Part shown: piece after piece, positions 25,985-32,868 of the stretch | Numbering within the stretch: position 1 is the stretch's first letter | How the letters are laid out: every line of letters starts with the position of its first letter | Source: JALCLA01 sp965653565 | GTDB taxonomy: Bacteria; Pseudomonadota; Gammaproteobacteria; Xanthomonadales; Xanthomonadaceae | DNA: 32,868 nucleotides | Assembly (NCBI GenBank): GCA_965653565.1 | Contig: CBFHAI010000050.1 | Coordinates: 1 to 32,868, forward strand | Reading direction: 5' to 3' | Notes under the pieces: generated by a model | Told to the model about the DNA's origin: nothing | Databases searched by the model: none | Seen by the model: the letters and a program-made list of their open reading frames with translations, nothing else | Program-made: the position numbers and the translations under genes

Positions 25985-28939
25985 ATGAATCACGTCATCG
26001 CGAAAAAATTACGCCTGTTCCTGATATTGCTGCTGGTGGCTTTCGAAGCCGGCGCATACGTCGACCCACCGACGTTCTCTCCCGCGGCTCCGACATCCAG
26101 CGATGTCGTCGTGATGACTTTTCGTGCGGGGTACTGCGATGCATTTGCCGGTGAAGAGTACAGGCCTGCCGAAGTCACAGTGAACAATGGCTTCATCGAC
26201 GTGGTTCTGGATGGCGAGTCGGTAACCGGAGTCCACTGCATATACCCGCCGGTGGTGGAGTACCCCTACACGATCGGCCGATTTGCCCCAGGGAATTACC
26301 ACGTCAGACTGTTTCGCAGAACGTTCAGTCCTCCCTTTCCTGTCGGCGAGTTTCCGTATTTCGTCGCGCCATTGACCGTTTCGGAAGCTCCGGCGGTCTC
26401 GATTGCTGCCACCGACGGAAGAGCCGATCTGCTGCTGGCATCGGCGATCGCTGCCGTTGCATTTGTTGTTCTCAGAGCAAATCGGTGCTCTCAGCTTTCG
26501 GTCCTTTTCATCCTCGGAGCAACCTGGGCGAACCAATGCGATGCGCAATCTTCGGACACCAAGAGGATATCGATCCTTCTTTCAAGCGCGAATGCAGCTC
26601 CTTCGCCTGAAGATATCGTGTCGCACGATTACAGCGGCGGGGGCGTACCCCCGCTCGCCGGGCTTGCCATCGAGAACCCTAGCGGCGCGGCGTTTCTCAT
26701 GTTGCCAAGAGCAGGGGCTGAGTTCGCGAGCTTTTTGCGCGAGAAGCCCGATCTGCCACGTGCGAAGCTGGAGCGTTATGTAGTCGTCACTTATCCGTCG
26801 CAGAGCGATATCGACAGCGCGTTGGCGGCGTTGAAATCAGATCCGTTCGTGGTCTATGCGCACATTTCGACGCTCGAGCATCAGGCCGAATTGCAAGCTG
26901 CCGTTGCCAACGCCGGCCCCGTTTTTTTGCGGGCCAAGGCAGTCGCAGCCCAGAATTGGCGGGGGGATCTATCTTTGCCGCCTGCCTGGGAGCTGGCCGG
27001 CGGATGGAGCCTTGTCGGCGTCCTCGACCAGGGCATCGAGGTTTCGCATCCGGAATTCGCTCCTTTCGACAGCGCGGGCAATCTGATCGGCGGCAATGTC
27101 CTTGACGATTACGCTCTCGATGTCGGTCGCACCGGGTTTCCCGGCGCCCTCCCAGATTTCAACGTGGACGAACTTGAGCGCGAACCACTGGCAAGCTGGC
27201 CCGCGGTTTGCGATCCCGATCAAGACGGCTGGATGTCGGCAAGTCTTGCCGGACACGGCACGCATGTGGTGGGTCTTGTAGGTGCGAACGCCTATGACTC
27301 CAACGGCGTGGCCGGCGCGTGTCGCAATTGCGCCGTGTCAATGATGCGGATTACGTACCTCATCTGCACCCCGATTGCCGGGCCTGCGCACAGCCGCAAT
27401 GCGGCCGCTACTGCTCGCGGCATAGCGCTGCAATCCGACCTCGGCGTTCAAGTGATAAGCATGAGCTTCGGGTCGGCCGAAAATCAGCCACACACTCCGA
27501 ACTGTGTCGTGGAAGCCAACGACGACTTCTGCCTGGCGGTTGCGTACGCCGCATCCCGAGGAGTCATCCTGGCCGCGGCATCGGGCAACGACCGCCAGCA
27601 CCTGGATTTTCCCGCATCACAAGCATCGATCGTTGCCGTCGGCGGCACCGGTGACGGTTTGGAGGCTTGGGACGAAGACATCATCGGCCCCGATTTCCTC
27701 GACACCTGCCCCTTTCCCGGCACGAACTCGGAATGCGGCAGCAACTGGACGGTGATCAGCAACGGTCCGCGACAGGAAGTCGCTTTGCCGGCGCGCAAGG
27801 TGCTTTCCACCGTCTACACCGGCAAGAACTACAACAACGATATCGAGTGCGGCGGTTCCTACGGCACGCCGCTCGGCGATGGGGTCGGAACCTGCAGCGG
27901 TACGTCGATGTCGACGCCGATTTATGCCGGCATCGTCGGGCTGGTGCGGTCGGTGAATCCGCTGGTGGGTGCGGGCGATCCGGACGAGTGGGTTTCGGCG
28001 TGGGGGGTGCGCGATGTGGTCGCCTATTCGGGCGTGTTGCCGGGCAAGATCGAAGGGTGGAGTCAGAAGCTCGGTTATGGACGCCCGCAGGCCGACGGCG
28101 CGGTGGCTGCGATGCTCGGCACATCGAATGGTGCGCCGCTGGCGAATCGGCTGACGCCGTTGTTCGCGTTGTACAGCGTCACCGCGAGCGATTGGGCCTA
28201 TGCGGCCACGCCGCAGTCGGCGGTCGGATTGATCCACTACTCGGCCGCCGCGTATCTGCCGCAAGGGCCGCTCGTGCGCGGCTACGCGCAGTTTCCCGGT
28301 GTCGAAGTCGACATCGCGCCGCGCGCGAATGCGCTCGTGTTCACTACCGAATACAAGACCAGCGCGATCCATCCCGACTTGACGCCGCTGTATTGGATGA
28401 GCCGCAAACGCGAATGGCCACTGGGCTGTTCGGGTGCGGGTTGCAACGCGGTCAACACCGATCACCTGCTGGCGAGTTCCGCGCTCGACGTCAAGACACT
28501 GCGCACCGATGGATTCGCTTACCGCGGCCTGCAAGGCTACGTCTACAAGTTGTGCGCACCGGAGCCGGCATGCATCCCCGTCGGCGCACAAAAGCTCTAC
28601 CGCAAATGCAAATCCGCCGACGACGATTGCGCGGTGTTTCTCGAAGGCGAGCGCGTCGCGATGGAGCGTCAGGGATTCACCGTCGCTTATCCCGCCGGCT
28701 CGGCCACACTGCTCGGCTATGCCTATCCGAACGCGCACAGCGACGAGGACGATCTGCCCGACGCATTCGAGAATTTGCTGGACACGAACCCGATCGCCAC
28801 GGACTCCGATCGCGACGGCCTCTGCGATCATCTCGAATATTCACCCGCCGGCGTGCCCCTGTCGGACCCCTGCAGCAACGGACACTGTGCACCGACGGCG
28901 ATCTTCGGCGCGGGCTTCGAGAGCGATGGTTGTTCGTAG
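25985..28939 (+). CDS. Large secreted S8 (subtilisin-like) serine protease with an extra N-terminal domain
   Basis: 984 aa. Signal-like helix 9-24, then a ~110-residue beta-rich domain (about 27-130) with CD.F and GVHCIYPP phrases like small secreted domains of this lineage. Next come two hydrophobic stretches (148-163, 170-184) split by basic RANR, then a propeptide-like part (190-320) and the peptidase: D348 (GVLDQGIEVSHPEF), H424 (GHGTHVVG), oxyanion N535 (ASGND) and S641 (GTSMSTP). The complete triad suggests an active enzyme. The C-terminus has a DSDRDG calcium-type loop and the tail IFGAGFESDGCS. The first ~1.7 kb differs in base use from the rest. Acts outside the cytoplasm; target unknown. 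Confidence 0.85.
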   Translation: MNHVIAKKLRLFLILLLVAFEAGAYVDPPTFSPAAPTSSDVVVMTFRAGYCDAFAGEEYRPAEVTVNNGFIDVVLDGESVTGVHCIYPPVVEYPYTIGRFAPGNYHVRLFRRTFSPPFPVGEFPYFVAPLTVSEAPAVSIAATDGRADLLLASAIAAVAFVVLRANRCSQLSVLFILGATWANQCDAQSSDTKRISILLSSANAAPSPEDIVSHDYSGGGVPPLAGLAIENPSGAAFLMLPRAGAEFASFLREKPDLPRAKLERYVVVTYPSQSDIDSALAALKSDPFVVYAHISTLEHQAELQAAVANAGPVFLRAKAVAAQNWRGDLSLPPAWELAGGWSLVGVLDQGIEVSHPEFAPFDSAGNLIGGNVLDDYALDVGRTGFPGALPDFNVDELEREPLASWPAVCDPDQDGWMSASLAGHGTHVVGLVGANAYDSNGVAGACRNCAVSMMRITYLICTPIAGPAHSRNAAATARGIALQSDLGVQVISMSFGSAENQPHTPNCVVEANDDFCLAVAYAASRGVILAAASGNDRQHLDFPASQASIVAVGGTGDGLEAWDEDIIGPDFLDTCPFPGTNSECGSNWTVISNGPRQEVALPARKVLSTVYTGKNYNNDIECGGSYGTPLGDGVGTCSGTSMSTPIYAGIVGLVRSVNPLVGAGDPDEWVSAWGVRDVVAYSGVLPGKIEGWSQKLGYGRPQADGAVAAMLGTSNGAPLANRLTPLFALYSVTASDWAYAATPQSAVGLIHYSAAAYLPQGPLVRGYAQFPGVEVDIAPRANALVFTTEYKTSAIHPDLTPLYWMSRKREWPLGCSGAGCNAVNTDHLLASSALDVKTLRTDGFAYRGLQGYVYKLCAPEPACIPVGAQKLYRKCKSADDDCAVFLEGERVAMERQGFTVAYPAGSATLLGYAYPNAHSDEDDLPDAFENLLDTNPIATDSDRDGLCDHLEYSPAGVPLSDPCSNGHCAPTAIFGAGFESDGCS

Positions 28940-29058
28940 CGCAGCGCGCTTGCTGATTGTTCTTGCAGGCACCGCATTGAGGCGACAAGTTTTCGACACC
29001 GACGAGCATCGCTGCAAAGCAGAAAACGACACCACCATGGTCCGCGATCAATCCGCGA
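28940..29058. other. Convergent gap between S8 protease and diguanylate cyclase genes
   Basis: 119 bp with no ORF and no T-tailed hairpin. A short direct repeat of TCCGCGATCA occurs near 29041-29060. Nothing else evident. Confidence 0.5.
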
Positions 29059-30204
29059 TCAGTCAGTGAGTTCTGCTTCGCGCACCGCGTTGCGGCCGGA
29101 TGCCTTGGCACGGTACAACGCCTTGTCGACAGCCTGGTAGAAATCGTCGCCGGTGGCGTAGCGCCGCGGCTCGAAGCCGCCGACACCGATGCTCACGGTG
29201 AGGCCGAGCGCGAGGCCTGCGATCGGCAGCGGCCGGCCGGCGAGCGCTTCGCGGAACACTTCCGCACGCTGCGAGGCCACCGCCACGGCGCAATCGGGAA
29301 TCAGCACCGCGAACTCTTCGCCGCCGAGCCGCGCGACAACGTCGCCGGTCTGCGCGAAAGATTGTTGCAACTGCTGCGCGAAGGCTCGGAGCGAAGCGTC
29401 GCCGACGGCATGGCCGTGGCGATCGTTGACGGCCTTGAACCAGTCCAGGTCGAGGATCATCAGCGCGAACGGCATCGGTTGCGTGCGCGCCTCGGCCACC
29501 ATGCGGTCGAGCACGGCCGAGAAATAGCGCCGATTCGGCAAGCCGGTGAGGCTGTCGCGCTGCGACTGCTGTTCGAACAGATCGCGCTGCTGGCGCAACT
29601 GGTCTTCCAGATCCAATCGCTGCAGATATTCGCCGTGGCTGCGGCGCAGCGCGAGCATCACGTAGGCCAGATAGAACGCCGAGATCACGATGAATTCGAC
29701 GCGCGCGCCCGATTGCACATAGGCCGCCATCGTCGGCAGATACAACAGCGCGATCGCCCACATCGCGCGCTGCCGGCGCATGCAGAAGTTGTGCGCGAAC
29801 GCGGTCGAGAAAGCGTACGAACTGATCGCCGCAACGGTGCGCGCGGTTTCGTCGGCGGTGTTGGTGATCAGCCAGCAGCTCGCCGCGCCCCAGAGCGCCG
29901 AGTTGATCAGCACGATGGCCCAGATGCGGCGCAGGCGGCGGTCGACATCGACGGCACCGGCACCGGGCATTTCGCTGCGGGCCTGGAAGCGGGCCAGCGT
30001 GAGGGCGACGAAGCCGAGGGCGACCAGGCTGAAGGTCCATGGCGCCACCATCGGCAGGCCGCTGGCATAGCCGGCCATGATCCACGCGAACACGTAGAAC
30101 GGCCCGCCGAGTCGCGAGCGCTGCACGGTTTCGGCGAGTTCCTGCAACGCACGCGGCGTCGCCGGGCGCCTGTTGCGCGCGTTGTGTTGCATCCCGTTCG
30201 TCAT
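29059..30204 (-). CDS. Membrane-bound diguanylate cyclase (GGDEF protein)
   Basis: 381 aa. Five or six hydrophobic helices (about 36-183) form the N-terminal sensor, a short coiled coil (190-215) follows, and the GGDEF domain occupies 216-378: RDSLTGLPNRRYF, metal-binding ILDLDWFK (D252/D254 region) and the active-site GGEEF (294-298). It should make cyclic di-GMP from two GTP. The inhibitory RxxD site is degenerate: QTGD (285-288), with Gln for Arg, so product inhibition may be lost. Cyclic di-GMP often controls PilB-driven pili, but no direct link is shown. Divergent from metF. Confidence 0.92.
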   Translation of the reverse strand: MTNGMQHNARNRRPATPRALQELAETVQRSRLGGPFYVFAWIMAGYASGLPMVAPWTFSLVALGFVALTLARFQARSEMPGAGAVDVDRRLRRIWAIVLINSALWGAASCWLITNTADETARTVAAISSYAFSTAFAHNFCMRRQRAMWAIALLYLPTMAAYVQSGARVEFIVISAFYLAYVMLALRRSHGEYLQRLDLEDQLRQQRDLFEQQSQRDSLTGLPNRRYFSAVLDRMVAEARTQPMPFALMILDLDWFKAVNDRHGHAVGDASLRAFAQQLQQSFAQTGDVVARLGGEEFAVLIPDCAVAVASQRAEVFREALAGRPLPIAGLALGLTVSIGVGGFEPRRYATGDDFYQAVDKALYRAKASGRNAVREAELTD

Positions 30205-30274
30205 GGATAACCCCCGCCGGCACGATGGACCGCCGTGGCGGCAGGGTCAAGTCCGCTCGGCGGCCGGAATGTTC

Positions 30275-30293
30275 CTTTCATCGCGATGGAAAG
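30275..30293. promoter_or_regulatory. Near-palindrome in the spacer between the GGDEF gene and metF
   Basis: CTTTC-ATCGCGAT-G-GAAAG lies 35 bp before metF, followed by an AT-rich GATAAACT that may be a -10 box. It could be an operator for metF; no known methionine regulator motif was matched. Confidence 0.35.
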
Positions 30294-30327
30294 ATAAACT
30301 GCAGCGATTCCGTCGCGCCGGCCCGCC

Positions 30328-31152
30328 ATGCTCCCTGTCAGCTTCGAGTTCTATCCGCCCAAGACCGACGAGCAGCGCGAGCAGCTCGACCGCACCGCGG
30401 CCAAGCTCAAGCCGTTCGATCCCGAATATGTGTCGGTGACCTTCGGCGCCGGCGGTTCGACCCTGAGCTACACGCCCGAAACCGTGCAGACGCTGCGCGA
30501 GCACCACGCGCTCGATGCCGCGCCGCATCTTTCCTGCGTCGGCGGCTCGAAGCTCGAAATCGCGGAATTGCTGCAGCGTTACCGACAGATGGGCTGCCGG
30601 CGCATCGTCGCGCTGCGCGGCGACCTGCCGTCGGGCATGGGCCACACCGGCGATTTCCGCTACGCCTCGGAGCTGGTGGAATTCATCCGCCGCGAACACG
30701 ACGGCTACTTCCACATCGAAGTCGGCTGCTATCCGGAAACGCATCCGCAAGCCGACGACGCATTGGCCGATCTGGCGCATTTCAAGCGCAAGATCGATGC
30801 CGGTGCCGACGGCGCCATCACGCAGTATTTCTACAATGCCGATGCCTATTTCCGTTTCGTCGACGATGCGCGCGCGGCCGGCATCACGGTGCCGATCGTG
30901 CCCGGCGTGATGCCGATTTCGAATTTCAGCCAGATCCGCCGGTTTTCCGAGATGTGCGGCGCCGAGATTCCGCGCTGGATGCAGCGCCGCATGACGGCCT
31001 ACGGCGACGACGCGGAGGCGATCCGCGCCTTCGCCGCCGATGCGGTGGCCGGCGTGTGCCGGCGTCTGATCGAAGGCGGCGCGCCGTCGCTGCATTTCTA
31101 CACGCTCAACCTGGCCAAGCCGACGCTCGCGGTGATCGACCGCCTGGCGTGA
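30328..31152 (+). CDS. metF: 5,10-methylenetetrahydrofolate reductase
   Basis: 274 aa flavoprotein that makes methyl-THF, the methyl donor for regenerating methionine from homocysteine. A (beta/alpha)8 barrel with the family start SFEFYPPK (catalytic Glu is E7), VSVTFGAGGS, IVALRGD, FHIEVGCYPETHPQA, and GADGAITQYFYN followed by VPGVMPI. The length is slightly short of E. coli (296) because the N-terminus is trimmed. ATG 30328 puts the conserved strand almost at the N-terminus. With metK and ahcY it belongs to the activated methyl cycle. Confidence 0.96.
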   Translation: MLPVSFEFYPPKTDEQREQLDRTAAKLKPFDPEYVSVTFGAGGSTLSYTPETVQTLREHHALDAAPHLSCVGGSKLEIAELLQRYRQMGCRRIVALRGDLPSGMGHTGDFRYASELVEFIRREHDGYFHIEVGCYPETHPQADDALADLAHFKRKIDAGADGAITQYFYNADAYFRFVDDARAAGITVPIVPGVMPISNFSQIRRFSEMCGAEIPRWMQRRMTAYGDDAEAIRAFAADAVAGVCRRLIEGGAPSLHFYTLNLAKPTLAVIDRLA

Positions 31153-31163
31153 GGCCGGCGTTA

Positions 31164-31186
31164 GGGGAGCGGCTGCTAGGCTCCCC
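31164..31186 (+). promoter_or_regulatory. Hairpin directly before the DUF4124 gene
   Basis: GGGGAGC (31164-31170) pairs with GCTCCCC (31180-31186), 9-nt loop, ending 2 nt before the ATG. The GGAG that could serve as ribosome site lies inside the 5' arm, so the stem may mask it. There is no T tract. Confidence 0.5.
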
Positions 31187-31188
31187 GG

Positions 31189-31779
31189 ATGTTGCGCTCG
31201 CTGCCGCTTTCCCTACCGATATTTCTGCTGACCGCCGCCGGTTTCGCCGTTGCGCGCGACGCGGTGGCCGCGGACACGATTCGCCGCTGCGTCGACGACA
31301 GCGGTGTGACGATCTACACCGACCAGCCCTGCGAAAACTTCGGTGCCACCGATCGCAAGCCGCCGCCTCCGATGCCCGGCGCGACGGTACCGGGCGCCGC
31401 CGTCGAAGGCGTGGCGGCACGCAGCGATTGCGTGCGCCGCACCGACACGCTGCTGTTCGAATTGCGCCGCGCGATCGAAACGCAGAACGTCAATCGGCTG
31501 GCCGGCGTCTATCACTGGCCGGGCACCGGCGGGCGCGCGGCCAACGGCGTACTGCAGCATCTCGAGCGTATCGCCAGCCGGCCGGTGGCGTCGGTGGAAC
31601 TGCAGTATCCGGAGATCGCGCCGGTGTTCGAGAATCCCGACGCCTTCCCGGCGGGCACACCGGCGGAAGACCCGGTCGGCGTGATCATCGAGCAGCTGGC
31701 GCCCGGCGATGTCGCGCCCAGCTTCACCGAGAACCTGCAGCTGGTGCGCAACGCGGGCTGCTGGTGGGTGCGCTTCTGA
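31189..31779 (+). CDS. DUF4124-domain secreted protein
   Basis: 196 aa. A signal peptide ends near AVA/ADT (residue 27). The next ~30 residues, IRRCVDDSGVTIYTDQPC, match the DUF4124 pattern (K/R-C-x-D-x2-G-x3-Y-T-D-x-P-C), a small periplasmic domain of unknown function common in this lineage. The rest (about 75-196) is a separate domain with Cys at 81 and near the end (GCWWVRF), not recognised. It sits 36 bp after metF and may share its transcript. Role unknown. Confidence 0.8.
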   Translation: MLRSLPLSLPIFLLTAAGFAVARDAVAADTIRRCVDDSGVTIYTDQPCENFGATDRKPPPPMPGATVPGAAVEGVAARSDCVRRTDTLLFELRRAIETQNVNRLAGVYHWPGTGGRAANGVLQHLERIASRPVASVELQYPEIAPVFENPDAFPAGTPAEDPVGVIIEQLAPGDVAPSFTENLQLVRNAGCWWVRF

Positions 31780-31812
31780 CCTCCGCCACGGGCGCCGCCG
31801 GGGCCGCGCCGG

Positions 31813-31818
31813 TAGAAT
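31813..31818 (+). promoter_or_regulatory. Possible -10 box of ilvE
   Basis: TAGAAT lies 25 bp before the ilvE start; the -35 side is GC-rich and weak. ilvE may also be read from the upstream transcript. Confidence 0.35.
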
Positions 31819-31843
31819 TCGCGTTCGCCTTCCGGAGAACCCC

Positions 31844-32764
31844 ATGACGAGCGCCGCCTATCCCGCACACATCTGGCACAACGGCCGCATCAAGCCCTGG
31901 GCCGAGGCCACCGTCCATGTGATGGCGCACGCGCTGCATTACGGCTCGTCGGTGTTCGAGGGCATCCGCAGCTACGAAACGCCGAACGGGCCGGCGATCT
32001 TCCGCCTCACCGATCACAACAAACGCCTGTTCGCCTCGGCCCGCATCTACGACATGCCGATGCCCTACTCGCTCGAAGAGATCAACGCCGCCTGCCGCGA
32101 CGTGATCCGCGCCAACGGGTTGACGAAAGCCTATCTGCGTCCGCTCGCCTATCGCGCGCTCGGCGGTTTCGGCCTCTCGGCCGATTGCCCGACGGAAGTC
32201 TCGGTGGCGTCGTGGTTCATGGGTCCGTACCTGGGCACCGGCGTGCTGGAACAGGGCATCGATGCCTGCGTATCGAGCTGGCAGCGCTTCGCGCCGAACA
32301 CGATTCCGGCCGGCGCCAAGGCTGGCGGCAATTATCTGTCCGGCCAACTGGTGGCCCGCGAAGCGCGTCGCCTGGGTTTCGGCGAAGGCATCGCGCTCGC
32401 TTCCACCGGCCTGCTCAGCGAAGGGGCCGGCGAGAATCTTTTCCTGGTGTTCGACGGCGCACTGCACACCACGCCGGTGAGCGCCGCGCTGCTCAACGGC
32501 ATCACGCGCAATTCGATCATCCGCCTGGCGCGCGACGCCGGCATCGAAGTGGTCGAACGCGACATGCCGCGCGAATACCTCTACCTGTGCGACGAACTCT
32601 TCATGTGCGGCACCGCGGCGGAAATCACGCCGATCCGTTCGGTGGACGGCAAGCCCGTCGGCACCGGCAAGCCCGGGCCGGTCACGGCGCGGGTGCAGGA
32701 GTTGTTCTTCGGGTTGTTCTCGGGGAAGACGCCGGATCGGTATGGATGGCTTGAGCCGGTTTGA
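31844..32764 (+). CDS. ilvE: Branched-chain amino acid aminotransferase
   Basis: 306 aa PLP enzyme (fold type IV) that makes Leu, Ile and Val from their keto acids with glutamate. The PLP lysine is K159 in IPAGAKAGGNYLSG, the same number as in the E. coli enzyme; other family blocks are HALHYGSSVFEGIRSY, LRPLAYRALGG, and LSEGAGENLFLV. GGAG at 31834-31837 is 6 nt before ATG 31844, so the longer upstream frame is rejected. Complete gene, last in the window. Confidence 0.97.
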   Translation: MTSAAYPAHIWHNGRIKPWAEATVHVMAHALHYGSSVFEGIRSYETPNGPAIFRLTDHNKRLFASARIYDMPMPYSLEEINAACRDVIRANGLTKAYLRPLAYRALGGFGLSADCPTEVSVASWFMGPYLGTGVLEQGIDACVSSWQRFAPNTIPAGAKAGGNYLSGQLVAREARRLGFGEGIALASTGLLSEGAGENLFLVFDGALHTTPVSAALLNGITRNSIIRLARDAGIEVVERDMPREYLYLCDELFMCGTAAEITPIRSVDGKPVGTGKPGPVTARVQELFFGLFSGKTPDRYGWLEPV

Positions 32765-32771
32765 GTGCGGA

Positions 32772-32868
32772 GCGGGAAATTGGGAATTGGGAAAGAGCGA
32801 GGCCTGCTCTAACTCCCGATTCCCGATTCCCGATTCCCGATTCCCGATTCCCGATTCCCGATTCCCGA
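32772..32868. repeat. GGGAATC-heptamer palindromic element, copy 2, with a TCCCGAT tandem array
   Basis: The left arm is GGGAAATTGGGAATTGGGAA, the tip pairs AGAGC (near 32794) with GCTCT, and the right arm is a perfect 7-bp tandem repeat, TCCCGAT, from 32814 to the window end (seven full copies plus TCCCGA). It probably continues beyond the edge. Same design as the element at 23788-23874. Confidence 0.9.

Noticed and set aside
32814..32868. CRISPR array
   Set aside because: The 7-bp units are contiguous with no spacers; it is a simple tandem repeat.

Overview
This is a high-GC, gene-dense chromosomal window (no transposase, integrase, tRNA, rRNA or CRISPR seen). The order pilS-pilR-(tfpZ)-pilA-...-pilB-pilC-pilD-coaE, the nearby SAM-cycle genes metK, ahcY and metF, and the GGGAATC-heptamer intergenic repeats point to a gammaproteobacterium of the order Xanthomonadales/Lysobacterales, perhaps Rhodanobacteraceae. 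That placement is inferred from gene order and sequence style, not from a marker gene.

Layout. (1) 2-3737: end of the sensor kinase PilS, the sigma-54 activator PilR, a TfpX/TfpZ-type pilin accessory membrane protein, a sigma-54 promoter and the major pilin PilA, closed by a strong terminator. (2) 3759-12720: a glycan island inside the pil cluster. On the + strand it has two tandem paralogous GT-C-type membrane proteins, a family 2 glycosyltransferase and a SAM methyltransferase. Converging on the - strand are a polyprenyl-phosphate glycosyltransferase, a UDP-GlcNAc 2-epimerase and a Wzx-like flippase. (3) 12853-17321: pilB, pilC, pilD and coaE as one tight operon. (4) 17328-18847: a long inverted repeat, metK and a terminator. 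(5) 18892-23738: a secreted beta-propeller protein and a coupled ECF sigma factor / Ser-Thr kinase pair. (6) 23921-25622: promoter, SAH riboswitch, ahcY and terminator. (7) 25985-30204: a large mosaic S8 protease and a membrane diguanylate cyclase. (8) 30328-32868: metF, a DUF4124 protein, ilvE and a heptamer repeat array running off the end.

How the genes may work together. PilS/PilR with sigma-54 drive pilA; PilD processes the pilin; PilB and PilC extend the pilus. The most interesting proposal is that the island makes and attaches a glycan to the pilin: nucleotide sugar (2-epimerase), sugar transfer (GT2 enzymes), methylation, flipping (Wzx) and transfer in the periplasm (tandem GT-C proteins). 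No priming phosphoglycosyltransferase or classical oligosaccharyltransferase is visible, so the GT-C pair are the candidates for the last step. MetK, AhcY and MetF form the activated-methyl cycle; of the three, only ahcY has a visible riboswitch. The sigma/kinase pair resembles the ECF43-type systems in which the kinase activates its sigma factor by phosphorylation.
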